This document shows, in pieces, positions 34,425-42,768 of a stretch of 64,000 nt of DNA. The translations under genes and the position numbers were made by a program. The notes beneath the pieces were generated by a model. That model was not told the origin of the DNA. It saw only the letters and a program-made list of their open reading frames with translations, and did not search any database. The DNA comes from Neorhizobium huautlense (GTDB lineage Bacteria > Pseudomonadota > Alphaproteobacteria > Rhizobiales > Rhizobiaceae). Each line of letters begins with the position of its first letter. Position 1 is the stretch's first letter. Location: NCBI RefSeq assembly GCF_030811685.1, contig NZ_JAUSRF010000003.1, positions 248,001-312,000 of the forward strand. Direction: 5' to 3'.

Positions 34425-35714
34425 ATGACCCGTATAACCAATCTCCGCGTTTTCGACCTGCGTTTCCCGACCTCTCAAAGTCTGGACGGATCGGACGCCA
34501 TGAACCCGGATCCGGATTATTCGGCGGCCTATGTCATTCTCGAAACCGATCGCGAAGGCATTTCCGGCCACGGCCTGACTTTTACGATCGGTCGCGGCAA
34601 CGACATTTGCTGCATGGCGATCGAAGCCATGCGGCATCTCGTCGTCGGCAAGGATCTGTCCGAAATGCGCGCCGCCCCCGGCAAATTCTGGCGGCACCTG
34701 ACGGGTGACAGTCAGCTGCGCTGGATCGGGCCGGACAAGGGGGCAATGCACCTCGCGACCGGCGCCGTCGTCAATGCACTCTGGGATGCGCTCGCCAAGG
34801 AAGCGGGCATGCCGGTGTGGAAATTCGTCTCCACCATGTCACCGGAAGAGATCGCCGATATCGTCGATTACCGTTACCTCACCGATGCACTGACCCGCGA
34901 CGAGGCGATCGAAATCCTGCGCAAGGCCGAGAGCGGCAAGGCGGAACGGATTGAGACGCTGGAGAAGGAAGGCTATGCCTGCTACACGACCTCGGCCGGC
35001 TGGTTGGGTTACCCGGATGACAAGCTGCGTCGTCTCGCGCAAGAAGCGGTCGATGCCGGTTTTAATCATGTGAAGATGAAGGTGGGGCGTGATCTCGAAG
35101 ACGATATCCGCCGCCTGACCATTTGCAGGGAGGTGATCGGTCCGGATCGTTACATGATGATCGATGCCAATCAGGTCTGGGATGTCGATCAAGCCATCGA
35201 CTGGGTCAACGCGCTGGCCTTCGCAAAGCCCTTCTTCATCGAGGAGCCGACCAGCCCGGATGATGTGGCGGGTCACAAGAAGATCCGCGAGGCGATCGCG
35301 CCGGTGAAGGTGGCGACCGGCGAAATGTGCCAGAACCGCATCATGTTCAAGCAGTTCATCGCCGAAGGTGCGATCGATATCGTGCAGATCGATGCCTGCC
35401 GCATGGGTGGGTTGAACGAGGTTCTGGCCGTGCTGCTGATCGCCGCCAAATTCGGCAAGGCGGTATGGCCACATGCCGGTGGCGTCGGCCTGTGCGAATA
35501 CGTGCAGCACCTGTCGATGATCGATTATATCGCTGTATCGGGCACCAAGGAGGGCAGGGTGATCGAATATGTCGACCATCTGCACGAACATTTCGTCGAT
35601 CCCTGCGTGATCAAGGACGCCGCCTACATGCCGCCATCGACGCCCGGTTTTTCGATCGAGATGAAACCGCAATCGATTGCCGATTACACATTCGGCCGTC
35701 CGAAGGCTGCTTGA
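34425..35714 (+). CDS. fucD: L-fuconate dehydratase (enolase superfamily)
   Basis: The 429-residue protein matches FucD in length and early sequence (I-T-N-L-R-V-F-D-L-R-F-P-T-S, then S-G-H-G-L-T-F-T-I-G-R-G-N-D). The K-M-K-V-G catalytic lysine, metal ligands in M-M-I-D-A-N-Q-V-W and F-I-E-E-P-T-S-P, and P-H-A-G-G-V-G-L for the catalytic His are present. It dehydrates L-fuconate to 2-keto-3-deoxy-L-fuconate. Fuconate dehydratases also accept D-arabinonate and L-galactonate to varying degrees. The ATG at 34425 was chosen because the longer frame overlaps the hydrolase gene. Confidence 0.92.
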   Translation: MTRITNLRVFDLRFPTSQSLDGSDAMNPDPDYSAAYVILETDREGISGHGLTFTIGRGNDICCMAIEAMRHLVVGKDLSEMRAAPGKFWRHLTGDSQLRWIGPDKGAMHLATGAVVNALWDALAKEAGMPVWKFVSTMSPEEIADIVDYRYLTDALTRDEAIEILRKAESGKAERIETLEKEGYACYTTSAGWLGYPDDKLRRLAQEAVDAGFNHVKMKVGRDLEDDIRRLTICREVIGPDRYMMIDANQVWDVDQAIDWVNALAFAKPFFIEEPTSPDDVAGHKKIREAIAPVKVATGEMCQNRIMFKQFIAEGAIDIVQIDACRMGGLNEVLAVLLIAAKFGKAVWPHAGGVGLCEYVQHLSMIDYIAVSGTKEGRVIEYVDHLHEHFVDPCVIKDAAYMPPSTPGFSIEMKPQSIADYTFGRPKAA

Positions 35715-35724
35715 GGATTTTGGG

Positions 35725-36891
35725 ATGACGAACGATATTCTGGCTCTGAAACTTTCGGCTGAAACCATACTGCCAAAAGATGCCGACAAAGCGATTCTGA
35801 TCGGCCGTGTCTGGTCAAAAACTGCCGGCGGCCCGTTGCCGGTTCTGTATCGCGACGGCCAGTTGCACGATATTTCGGCCATTGCCTCGACCTCCAGCGC
35901 GCTGCTGGAAATCGACGGTATCGCCGCGCGTCTGGTGAACGAAAGCGGTCCGGTGATCGGCGCGCTCGAAAACTTTCTCGATGGCAGTCTTGGCGCGCTT
36001 CTGGCGCCGGTGGACCTGCAGGCGGTGAAGGCGGCGGGTGTCACCTTTGCCGGTTCGATGCTGGAACGGGTGATCGAGGAATTTACGCGCGGCAATCCGG
36101 CCGAAGCCGCCAATGTTCGCGAGCGCCTTGCGCCGGTTCTGGGCGAAAAGCTCACCGGTCTTGTGCCGGGGTCGGAGAAGGCTGCCGAGGTGAAGGCACT
36201 GCTGACCGAGATGAAACTATGGTCGCAATATCTTGAAGTGGGCATCGGCCCGGATGCGGAGATTTTTACCAAGGCGCAGCCGATGTCGTCCGTCGGTTCT
36301 GGTGCTCTCGCCGGTCTGCATCCGAAATCGGAATGGAACAACCCGGAGCCTGAGGTGGTGCTGGCCATCCGTTCCGATGGCACGATCGTCGGCGCGACAC
36401 TCGGCAATGACGTCAACCTGCGTGATATCGAGGGACGCTCCGCACTGTTGCTCGGCAAGGCCAAGGACAACAACGCCTCTTGCTCGATCGGCCCGTTCAT
36501 CCGCCTGTTCGATGAGACATTTACGCTCGATACGGTGCGCAATCTCGAAGTCTCGCTGAAAGTGACCGGCGAGGATGGTTTTGTCATGGACGGCGTCAGC
36601 CGCATGAACGCCATCAGCCGTGATCCCGCCGACCTAGCGGGCCAGTTGCTCAATCCCAACCATCAATATCCCGATGGCGCGGTGATTTTCCTCGGCACGA
36701 TGTTCGCGCCGGTCAAGGATCGCCGAGGTCCCGGCCAGGGTTTTACCCACGAAGTGGGCGACCGGGTGGAAATCAGCGCGCCGGAACTCGGCCGTCTGGT
36801 CAATCGCATGGCCCGTTGCGCCGATTGCCCGCCCTGGACATTTGGCGTCGGCGCGCTGATGCGCAATCTGGCAGCGCGGGGGCTTTTGTAG
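35725..36891 (+). CDS. FAH-family protein, 2-keto-3-deoxy-pentonate dehydratase-like
   Basis: The 388-residue protein is longer than the hydrolase at 33538. It has the features of FAH-fold dehydratases that convert 2-keto-3-deoxy-D-arabinonate or -xylonate to 2-oxoglutarate semialdehyde: I-G-R-V-W near residue 30, G-N-D-V-N-L-R-D-I-E-G-R-S-A-L-L-L, and A-K-D-N-N-A-S-C-S-I-G-P-F-I-R-L-F-D. Presence in a fucose-type operon would let the same first enzymes process D-arabinose. The function is inferred from family resemblance; hydrolase activity on a diketo acid is the alternative. The start ATG is 11 bases after the fuconate dehydratase stop codon. Confidence 0.72.
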   Translation: MTNDILALKLSAETILPKDADKAILIGRVWSKTAGGPLPVLYRDGQLHDISAIASTSSALLEIDGIAARLVNESGPVIGALENFLDGSLGALLAPVDLQAVKAAGVTFAGSMLERVIEEFTRGNPAEAANVRERLAPVLGEKLTGLVPGSEKAAEVKALLTEMKLWSQYLEVGIGPDAEIFTKAQPMSSVGSGALAGLHPKSEWNNPEPEVVLAIRSDGTIVGATLGNDVNLRDIEGRSALLLGKAKDNNASCSIGPFIRLFDETFTLDTVRNLEVSLKVTGEDGFVMDGVSRMNAISRDPADLAGQLLNPNHQYPDGAVIFLGTMFAPVKDRRGPGQGFTHEVGDRVEISAPELGRLVNRMARCADCPPWTFGVGALMRNLAARGLL

Positions 36892-36946
36892 GTCGCAATT
36901 GCCATTGGTGGTCGCAAGATCTACATTGATCTTGCGGCTCATCTAC

Positions 36947-37204
36947 ATGGAGGTGGCTTTGCCTATTAATGTCAACAACAGCGAAGCTGATGCATTGACG
37001 CGCGAATTTGCGAAAATGGCGGATGTCAGCATCACCGACGCCATCGTGATCGCGATGACGGAGGCGATCGAACGGCGCCGCAAAGCCGAGACGCCAATTG
37101 AAACAGCTGAGCGGCTGAGAGAAAAATTCGGTATCACGCTTTCCGAGCAAGCTACGAAACCTTTGCCGAAATCCGTTTTCGACGGCATGTGGGATGAAGG
37201 CTGA
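36947..37204 (+). CDS. vapB: VapB-type antitoxin
   Basis: A small protein (85 residues from ATG 36947, 81 from TTG 36959) of the Rv0623-like antitoxin family, with N-V-N-N-S-E-A-D-A-L-T-R-E-F-A and I-T-D-A-I-V-I-A-M-T-E-A-I. The GGAGGT at 36949-36954 favours the TTG as start, since ATG 36947 has no ribosome-binding site. Its stop codon overlaps the toxin start by one base. It should neutralise VapC and repress its own operon. It stands between the fucose and galacturonate genes and has no link to their metabolism. Confidence 0.78.
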   Translation: MEVALPINVNNSEADALTREFAKMADVSITDAIVIAMTEAIERRRKAETPIETAERLREKFGITLSEQATKPLPKSVFDGMWDEG

Positions 37205-37608
37205 TGTATGTGGATGCCTGCGCGATCATTGCCTTGGCATCCAATGAGCAGGAGGCTCAGCGTATTTCGGAAGCGTTGATCGCGGCAAAGGCGCCGATCA
37301 CTTCGGCGGTCGCTGTACTTGAAGCCGCCTTGGCCTTGGCGCGGCCAGACAAATTCAATCAACCCGTTTCACAGATAGAGCCGTTCCTGATGGCTTTTCT
37401 CAAAGAGCGGGGGATTGATCTACGTGATCTGCCGCCGGCGAAAACGGCAACGAGTCTGGTGCTTATGGCTGCTGATAAGTTCGGGCGCGGCGCGAACCGG
37501 CTAAACCTTGGCGATTGCCTGCATTATGCCTGTGCCAAATACTATGAGGTGCCGATACTCGCCACACATGACGAGTTTCGGCAGACAGATCTGGAAACAG
37601 TGCCTTGA
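37204..37608 (+). CDS. vapC: VapC-type PIN-domain ribonuclease toxin
   Basis: The 134-residue protein has the PIN acidic residues Asp4 (Y-V-D-A-C), Glu40 (V-A-V-L-E-A), Asp104 (N-L-G-D-C-L) and Asp123 (T-H-D-E-F), with no visible loss of active-site residues. VapC toxins are magnesium-dependent RNases that often cleave tRNA. The TGATG overlap with the antitoxin gene is typical of such pairs. It converges with uxaA after a 42-base gap. Confidence 0.85.
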   Translation: MYVDACAIIALASNEQEAQRISEALIAAKAPITSAVAVLEAALALARPDKFNQPVSQIEPFLMAFLKERGIDLRDLPPAKTATSLVLMAADKFGRGANRLNLGDCLHYACAKYYEVPILATHDEFRQTDLETVP

Positions 37609-37650
37609 CGTCTGGCGGAGGGCCGCCACAAAGCGACGGCCCATCGGCAA

Positions 37651-39177
37651 TCACATCACCGCGCCGATCTGCCATGGCACGAATTCGTGGCGGCCATACC
37701 CCAGCAGTTCCGATTTTGACTTCTTGCCGGAGGCGACGTCGAGGATGACCTCGAAAATCTCGCGGCCCTTGTCTTCGAGGCTCACACCGTCGATGACATC
37801 ACCGCAATTGATGTCCATGTCCTCGGTCATGCGGGCGTAAAGCTCGTTATTGGTGGCGAGCTTGATCGATGGTACCGGCTTGCCACCGTAAGCGGAGCCG
37901 CGACCGGTGGTGAAACAGAGGATGTTGGCGCCGCCGGCGACCTGGCCGGTGGCCGCCACCGGGTCGTAACCGGGCGTGTCCATATAGACAAACCCCTTGC
38001 GGTCGATGCGTTCGGCGTAGCGGTAGACTCCGCGCAGAGTGGAATTGCCGCCCTTGGCAACGGCGCCGAGCGATTTTTCCAGAATGGTGGTGAGGCCGCC
38101 TGCCTTGTTGCCGGGCGAGGGGTTGTTGTTCATCTCGCCGCCATTACGGGTCGTGTATTCGTCCCACCATGCGATGAGATCGACGATCTTCTGGCCGACC
38201 TCGACGCTTTCAGCGCGGCGGGTCAGCAGGTGTTCGGCGCCGTAGATTTCAGGCGTTTCCGAAAGGATTGCCGTGCCGCCCTGGCGTACTAGCATGTCGG
38301 CGGCAACACCGAGCGCCGGGTTGGCAGTGAGACCGGAGTAGCCGTCGGAGCCGCCGCATTGCAGCGCGAGCGAGAGTTCCGATGCAGAAATCGGTTCGCG
38401 GCGCGAGCGGGCGACGAAGGGTAGCATTTCCTTGATCTTTGCCACACCCGCCTCGACTGCCTTGCGCGTGCCGCCTGTTTCCTGAATGGTCAGCGACTGA
38501 AAGTGTTCGCCCTCGGCAATCTGGTAGGTTTCCTTCATGCGCGGGATCTGAAACACCTCGCAGCCGAGGCCGACCAGTAGCGTCGCTGCAAAATTCGGAT
38601 GGCTGGCGTAACCCCATTGGGTGCGCGACAGCACGTCGAAGGCTTCGCCCTTGTTGGCCATGCCGCAGCCCTGGCTGTGGGGCAGGGCGACGATACCGTC
38701 GATATCCGGGTAATCGTCCAGAATGCCGGAGCGGTTGATTTCTTCGGCGATGTAGTCCACCGCCGTGGCGGAACAGTTTACCGACGACAGGATGCCGATG
38801 AAATTGCGGGTGCCGGCGCGGCCATCTGCGCGGCGAAAACCCTGGAAAAAGGCTGGTGTTTCACCGGGCAGAAGCACTTCCTTCGGTTTCGCTTCGGCGG
38901 CGAAAGCGTAATCACGCTCAAAATCCTCGCCCATGGTAACGTTCTTTTCGTGCACCCATTCGCCGGGATTGATGTCGGTGGAGGCGAACCCGATGATCTG
39001 GCCGAATTTGCGGATCGGTTCGCCCTTGGTGATGGGGCGGGTCGATACCTTGTGGCTGCGTGGCACGCGCGCAACGGCCACGACATCGCCCTCGATCGGC
39101 GTGCCTGTGGGCAGATCGGCGGTAGCCACCACCACATTGTCCTGCGGGTTGAGGCGCAGCGTCTTTTTCACTGTCAT
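37651..39177 (-). CDS. uxaA: Altronate dehydratase
   Basis: The 508-residue protein combines an N-terminal SAF-like domain (about residues 1-95) and a large altronate/galactarate dehydratase domain (R-A-G-T-R-N-F-I-G-I-L-S-S-V-N-C-S near residue 120, then P-H-S-Q-G-C-G). It dehydrates D-altronate to 2-keto-3-deoxy-D-gluconate, the last step from galacturonate. It is the third gene of the operon, 1 base after the dehydrogenase stop codon. A galactarate dehydratase is the less likely alternative, since that enzyme is usually longer in this architecture. Confidence 0.9.
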   Translation of the reverse strand: MTVKKTLRLNPQDNVVVATADLPTGTPIEGDVVAVARVPRSHKVSTRPITKGEPIRKFGQIIGFASTDINPGEWVHEKNVTMGEDFERDYAFAAEAKPKEVLLPGETPAFFQGFRRADGRAGTRNFIGILSSVNCSATAVDYIAEEINRSGILDDYPDIDGIVALPHSQGCGMANKGEAFDVLSRTQWGYASHPNFAATLLVGLGCEVFQIPRMKETYQIAEGEHFQSLTIQETGGTRKAVEAGVAKIKEMLPFVARSRREPISASELSLALQCGGSDGYSGLTANPALGVAADMLVRQGGTAILSETPEIYGAEHLLTRRAESVEVGQKIVDLIAWWDEYTTRNGGEMNNNPSPGNKAGGLTTILEKSLGAVAKGGNSTLRGVYRYAERIDRKGFVYMDTPGYDPVAATGQVAGGANILCFTTGRGSAYGGKPVPSIKLATNNELYARMTEDMDINCGDVIDGVSLEDKGREIFEVILDVASGKKSKSELLGYGRHEFVPWQIGAVM

Positions 39178-39178
39178 G

Positions 39179-40189
39179 TCAGATCTCCAATATCGCCTTG
39201 ATCACGCCGGCTTCCGGCTTCGACCAATCGGCGAAAAGCGAAACGCCATCTTCCAGGCGTCCGGTATGGGTGTTGAGCGCGCGGGTCGGCACCTTGCCGG
39301 CCTCGATCTGCCGAACCACTTCGGCAAAATCGTCAGGCTGGGCGTTGCGGCTGGCAATCAATGTCGCCTCGCGCTTGTGAAATTCCGGGTCGGAAAAGGT
39401 GATGTCCTGCCGCACGACCGACAAAAGCACGTAACGCGCGCCATGGCTAAGAAAACCAAAGCCGCGCTGCATCGGGACGGCATTGCCTGTGGCATCGATA
39501 ACAACGTCAAACCAATCGCCGCCGGTCTGGCGTTCGGCTTCCGCCTCGGCATTTTCATCGGCAAAGATCGTAGCATCCGCGCCAAGCTGATCGACGGCGA
39601 ATTTCAGCCGGTCCTCGCGCGTGTCCATGACGGTCACATGCGCGCCGCGCGCCTTGGCAAAAATGATCGCCGACATGCCGATCGGCCCCGAACCGGTCAC
39701 GAGCACACGATCTTCAGAGGTGATCATGCCGCGTTTGACGCCGTGGGCGCCGATCGCCAGAAACTCGATCATCGCCGCATCGGCGAGCGGAATATTGCCG
39801 GTCGGGACAACATTCTGTTCCGGCACGCAGAGATATTCCGCCATGCCGCCGTCCTTGTGCACGCCCAGAACCTGAATATTGCAGCAGGCATTGGACAGCC
39901 CCTTGCGGCAGGCCTTGCAGGTGCCGCAGGAAAGGTAAGGCACGATATAGACCGGATCGCCTGTCTTCAGCCTGCTATCCGCCGGTGCCTCTTCGACCGT
40001 TCCCGACAATTCATGGCCCATGACCCGAGGATAGTCGAGAAAGGGATGTTTGCCGGCAAAGATGTGAAAATCCGTGCCGCAAATGCCGATGTGGCGGATG
40101 CGGACCTTGACCTCGTTTTCTCCACGCACCGGTTCCGGGCGCGAGACGACGGAGAGGTGGCCGGGTTCATCGCAGACGAGTGCCTTCAT
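39179..40189 (-). CDS. Zinc-dependent alcohol dehydrogenase, L-galactonate 5-dehydrogenase-like
   Basis: The 336-residue medium-chain dehydrogenase has the catalytic zinc set in G-I-C-G-T-D-F-H and G-H-E-L-S-G, the structural zinc cysteines in C-G-T-C-K-A-C-R-K-G-L-S-N-A-C, and the nucleotide-binding G-S-G-P-I-G. It resembles E. coli LgoD (YjjN), which oxidises L-galactonate to D-tagaturonate. Position between uxaB-like and uxaA genes supports that product. Its start overlaps the uxaB-like stop codon by four bases. A related sugar-acid or sorbitol dehydrogenase is possible. Confidence 0.75.
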   Translation of the reverse strand: MKALVCDEPGHLSVVSRPEPVRGENEVKVRIRHIGICGTDFHIFAGKHPFLDYPRVMGHELSGTVEEAPADSRLKTGDPVYIVPYLSCGTCKACRKGLSNACCNIQVLGVHKDGGMAEYLCVPEQNVVPTGNIPLADAAMIEFLAIGAHGVKRGMITSEDRVLVTGSGPIGMSAIIFAKARGAHVTVMDTREDRLKFAVDQLGADATIFADENAEAEAERQTGGDWFDVVIDATGNAVPMQRGFGFLSHGARYVLLSVVRQDITFSDPEFHKREATLIASRNAQPDDFAEVVRQIEAGKVPTRALNTHTGRLEDGVSLFADWSKPEAGVIKAILEI

Positions 40190-41304
40190 GCGGATTTCCT
40201 GTCGGTGGCGTGGACGATGGCTTCAAGGGTCGGAGCGGGCGTGCCCGCCCAGTCGAGAAAGGCTTTGATGCGTCGCTCGATCTTCAGGGCGTGATTGCCG
40301 GCGATATCGGCGATGCGGTGTTCGAGATAGGGATTGAGGAAACGGCCCATCGTTGTTTCGACATAGGCTTTTGCTTCTTCACCCATGCCGTGGGCCGCAA
40401 AGCCGGGAACGACTTCATCACGATAGACGGCATCCAGCCGCTGGCGGATGGCCGGGTCGGCAAGGATTTCCTTCACCGTTTCGCCTTTCGGCCGGCCTTC
40501 CTTCAGCCAGATATCGGCAAGCGTGGTATGGCCGAGATTGAGGATGTGCAGTTTCAGTCGCTCGAACGGTTCAAGCTTGTCGGTGAGCACGATCGATGGA
40601 TGTGTGCAGGGCATGATGAGGCCCGGCGCGCGTTCGACGGCCCAGAGCGCATATGGTTCCGCAACCGCGCCAACCGTCTCGATCGGTTCGGAAACGATAC
40701 GGTCCACCAATGTGTTGGCGAAGATGACCTTTTCTTCCAGCCATGTCAGGAAAGCGGCATCCGCTCCGCTCTTCTGGGCAAGGTCGCGGATGATGCCTTT
40801 CAGCAGCGGGCCGTTGCCGTTGATGAGTTCGCAAGGGAGAACCGTGAGCGGCTTTGCGGTTCTCTGGAAACGGGCGAAAAGAAGCTGGGCAAGCTTGCCG
40901 GGGAAGGACGGGCGTGGCGACAGAATGTCCAGGTCGGCGCCGTTGGCTTCGGAAGAAATGTCATAGCCGGAATCACCGGTATTGGAGAGCACGTATTCTG
41001 CCTGCTCGCAGAACAGATCGACGACTTCCGTCCAGTTGCCGGCAACCGACAGGCCGCGCTCGACGCTTTTCACCGCAACGGTGCGCTCGATGGGTTGGCC
41101 GTCTTCCAGGCCCCGGATGATGACTGGAAAACCGGCTGGATCGGCAAAGGCGGCCAGCCGCCCGGCGCGCTCGGCCGATCCCGATGTCTGCACGATGATG
41201 ACCGGCAGAACATTCTGCCCTTCCTGCCTTGCCTCATGCAGGAAAAAATCCGCATGCGCCTGGAGAAAACGGCTGGTGCCGAACTGTAAAATGATGCCGG
41301 TCAT
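40186..41304 (-). CDS. uxaB: Mannitol dehydrogenase-family protein, probable tagaturonate reductase
   Basis: The 372-residue protein has an N-terminal Rossmann start (I-L-Q-F-G-T-S-R-F-L-Q-A-H) and the polyol dehydrogenase core L-P-C-E-L-I-N-G-N-G and L-H-I-L-N-L-G-H-T. E. coli UxaB is about 480 residues, so this is a shorter form; nothing suggests truncation, as both domains are present. It should reduce tagaturonate to altronate for UxaA. The ATG at 41304 follows GGCGGAG, while the longer reading frame has no support. Confidence 0.8.
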   Translation of the reverse strand: MTGIILQFGTSRFLQAHADFFLHEARQEGQNVLPVIIVQTSGSAERAGRLAAFADPAGFPVIIRGLEDGQPIERTVAVKSVERGLSVAGNWTEVVDLFCEQAEYVLSNTGDSGYDISSEANGADLDILSPRPSFPGKLAQLLFARFQRTAKPLTVLPCELINGNGPLLKGIIRDLAQKSGADAAFLTWLEEKVIFANTLVDRIVSEPIETVGAVAEPYALWAVERAPGLIMPCTHPSIVLTDKLEPFERLKLHILNLGHTTLADIWLKEGRPKGETVKEILADPAIRQRLDAVYRDEVVPGFAAHGMGEEAKAYVETTMGRFLNPYLEHRIADIAGNHALKIERRIKAFLDWAGTPAPTLEAIVHATDRKSA

Positions 41305-41463
41305 GGATGCTCCGCCCTGGTCTGATAACTGTTTGAAATAATGACCGGTTGAGGTTTGGCAGGCAGCAGGCAGCACAATCCGCGTGGCATGTCTTCCTCT
41401 CCCGTAACATGCGTCAAAACTGTTCTTTTGGGATAAAAGACAATCGCCTTGCAGGCAATTTGT

Positions 41464-41477
41464 TTTTTATATAAAAA
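41464..41477. promoter_or_regulatory. AT-rich palindrome between uxaB-like and gntR genes
   Basis: TTTTTAT-ATAAAAA is a perfect 14-base palindrome in the 229-base divergent gap, 57 bases upstream of the gntR start. It could be the operator of the divergent GntR protein or a promoter element. The rest of the gap has no gene. Confidence 0.4.
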
Positions 41478-41533
41478 GAGCAGCCATAAAAAACAGCTTC
41501 TGCCAAATGTCGTTTCAAGGCGCTCTCCCGGTC

Positions 41534-42424
41534 ATGAAAACAAACGCTCTTTTCAAGCGCAGCTACAATCAGGCCCTCGATATGCTGGCCGGAGCGGGGG
41601 AGGGTGCGCCTCTGCCATCGGAACCGGCCATGGCGGCCACACTCGGTATCAGCCGCACCACGGTGCGTGCCGTGCTTTCGGCGCTGGCCATGCGGCAGAT
41701 CATCACCATCGACGGGCGGGCCAAGAGCCAATTGCGCCTGCCGAAACGCAGCGATTATCTCGCCGATGCCGATCTGGAGCCGCTGGCCGATATGGTGGAG
41801 CGAAAATTCATGGCCTGGCTGGTGGGGCCGGATTGCAGCCCCGGCCATGTGATCAACGGGCTTGATCTCGCCCGCCAGTTCGGGGTGTCGACCTCGGCCA
41901 TCCGCGATTGCCTCAACAAGTTCAGCCATTTCGGCCTGCTGGAACGGCAGAGCAACGGGCGCTGGCGCACGCTCGGGCTAACTGTCGATTTTGTCGCCGA
42001 GCTTTTCGACATGCGCGAGCTGATCGAATTTCGCGCCGTCGATCGTTTTGTGGCGCTGCCGAAAGACGATCCGCTTTGGGCCGAGTTATCATTGCTGGAA
42101 GAGGAACATCAGGCGTTTCTCGCCGATTTCGATCGGCGTAACCGCGAATTTTCCGATCTCGACCACCGTTTCCACAAGCTTGTCGATAGCGCCGTCCCCA
42201 ACCGGTTTCTCGGCAATATCCAGGGCGTGATGTCGGTCATTTTCCACTATCACTATCAGTGGAACAAGAAGGACGAGGTGGACCGCAATCATCGGGCTTT
42301 GGCCGAGCATCTCGCCTATATCGACGGGCTGAAGAGCGGCGATCCTGCCAGGGCGCGGGAAAGCTGCCGGGTGCATCTGCATACCGCCCGCTCCACCATG
42401 CTGTCCTCCATCAATGTCGGTTGA
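41534..42424 (+). CDS. GntR family regulator with two winged-helix segments
   Basis: The 296-residue protein has an N-terminal GntR-like helix-turn-helix (about 25-65, A-A-T-L-G-I-S-R-T-T-V-R-A-V-L) and a second one (about 105-147, L-A-R-Q-F-G-V-S-T-S-A-I-R-D-C-L), then an FCD effector domain to the end. Usual family members have one winged helix and about 230 residues. It is divergent from the uxaB-like operon, so it is likely the hexuronate or L-galactonate sensor. The ATG at 41534 begins the first domain; a longer frame adds nine residues with no support. Confidence 0.8.
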   Translation: MKTNALFKRSYNQALDMLAGAGEGAPLPSEPAMAATLGISRTTVRAVLSALAMRQIITIDGRAKSQLRLPKRSDYLADADLEPLADMVERKFMAWLVGPDCSPGHVINGLDLARQFGVSTSAIRDCLNKFSHFGLLERQSNGRWRTLGLTVDFVAELFDMRELIEFRAVDRFVALPKDDPLWAELSLLEEEHQAFLADFDRRNREFSDLDHRFHKLVDSAVPNRFLGNIQGVMSVIFHYHYQWNKKDEVDRNHRALAEHLAYIDGLKSGDPARARESCRVHLHTARSTMLSSINVG

Positions 42425-42440
42425 TGGCGCTCATCATCGC

Positions 42441-42475
42441 TTGACATGTAATGATATTACATAACATACATTATT
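42441..42475 (+). promoter_or_regulatory. Promoter with FUR-family-like box ahead of the cobalamin riboswitch
   Basis: TTGACA (42441-42446) is a consensus -35 element. ATGTAAT-GAT-ATTACAT (42446-42462) is a perfect 7-3-7 palindrome and resembles binding sites of FUR-family metal regulators, especially Zur. AT-rich sequence at 42464-42475 can supply the -10 element, placing the start near 42480, at the beginning of the riboswitch. A repressor on the palindrome would cover the -35 to -10 spacer. Confidence 0.55.
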
Positions 42476-42479
42476 CGCA

Positions 42480-42720
42480 TTGACGGCAAGCACTTCGGCC
42501 GCTTATGTCAGCGTCGACGGTTTCCAGAGCGTGAAAGCAATGGAATTAATAGGGAATACGGTGCGGACCTGATGAGGACCAATGCCGTGGCTGCCCCCGC
42601 AACTGTAAGCGGATCACCGTTCATCCTCGAGATGCCCTTCGGGTATCTGGCCACTGTGTCCTCACCGGCATGGGAAGGCCGATGAACAGCATGTTCGTGA
42701 GCCAGGAGACCTGCCGTCAA
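42480..42720 (+). promoter_or_regulatory. Cobalamin riboswitch
   Basis: The core of the B12 aptamer is clear: A-G-G-G-A-A-T-A-C-G-G-T-G, then T-G-C-C-C-C-C-G-C-A-A-C-T-G-T-A-A-G-C-G-G, C-C-A-C-T-G, G-G-G-A-A-G-G and the B12 box GAGCCAGGAGACCTGCC (42699-42715). TTGACGGCA (42480-42488) is complementary to TGCCGTCAA (42712-42720), a plausible closing stem. Cobalamin binding normally shuts off the downstream genes. A hairpin CGGGC-GGGGAT-GCCCG (42738-42753) beside a ribosome-binding site suggests control of translation rather than termination. Confidence 0.93.
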
Positions 42721-42768
42721 GCAGAGAGCTATCGTTACGGGCGGGGATGCCCGGAAGAGGATCACGTT

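Noticed and set aside
34839-36659. Long open frame on the minus strand opposite the fuconate dehydratase and FAH genes
   Set aside because: Serine/arginine-rich shadow of two well-supported plus-strand genes.
41350-41375. GGCAG/CAGGCAGC direct repeats in the divergent uxaB-gntR gap
   Set aside because: Only two or three short imperfect units, not enough to call a repeat or an iteron.
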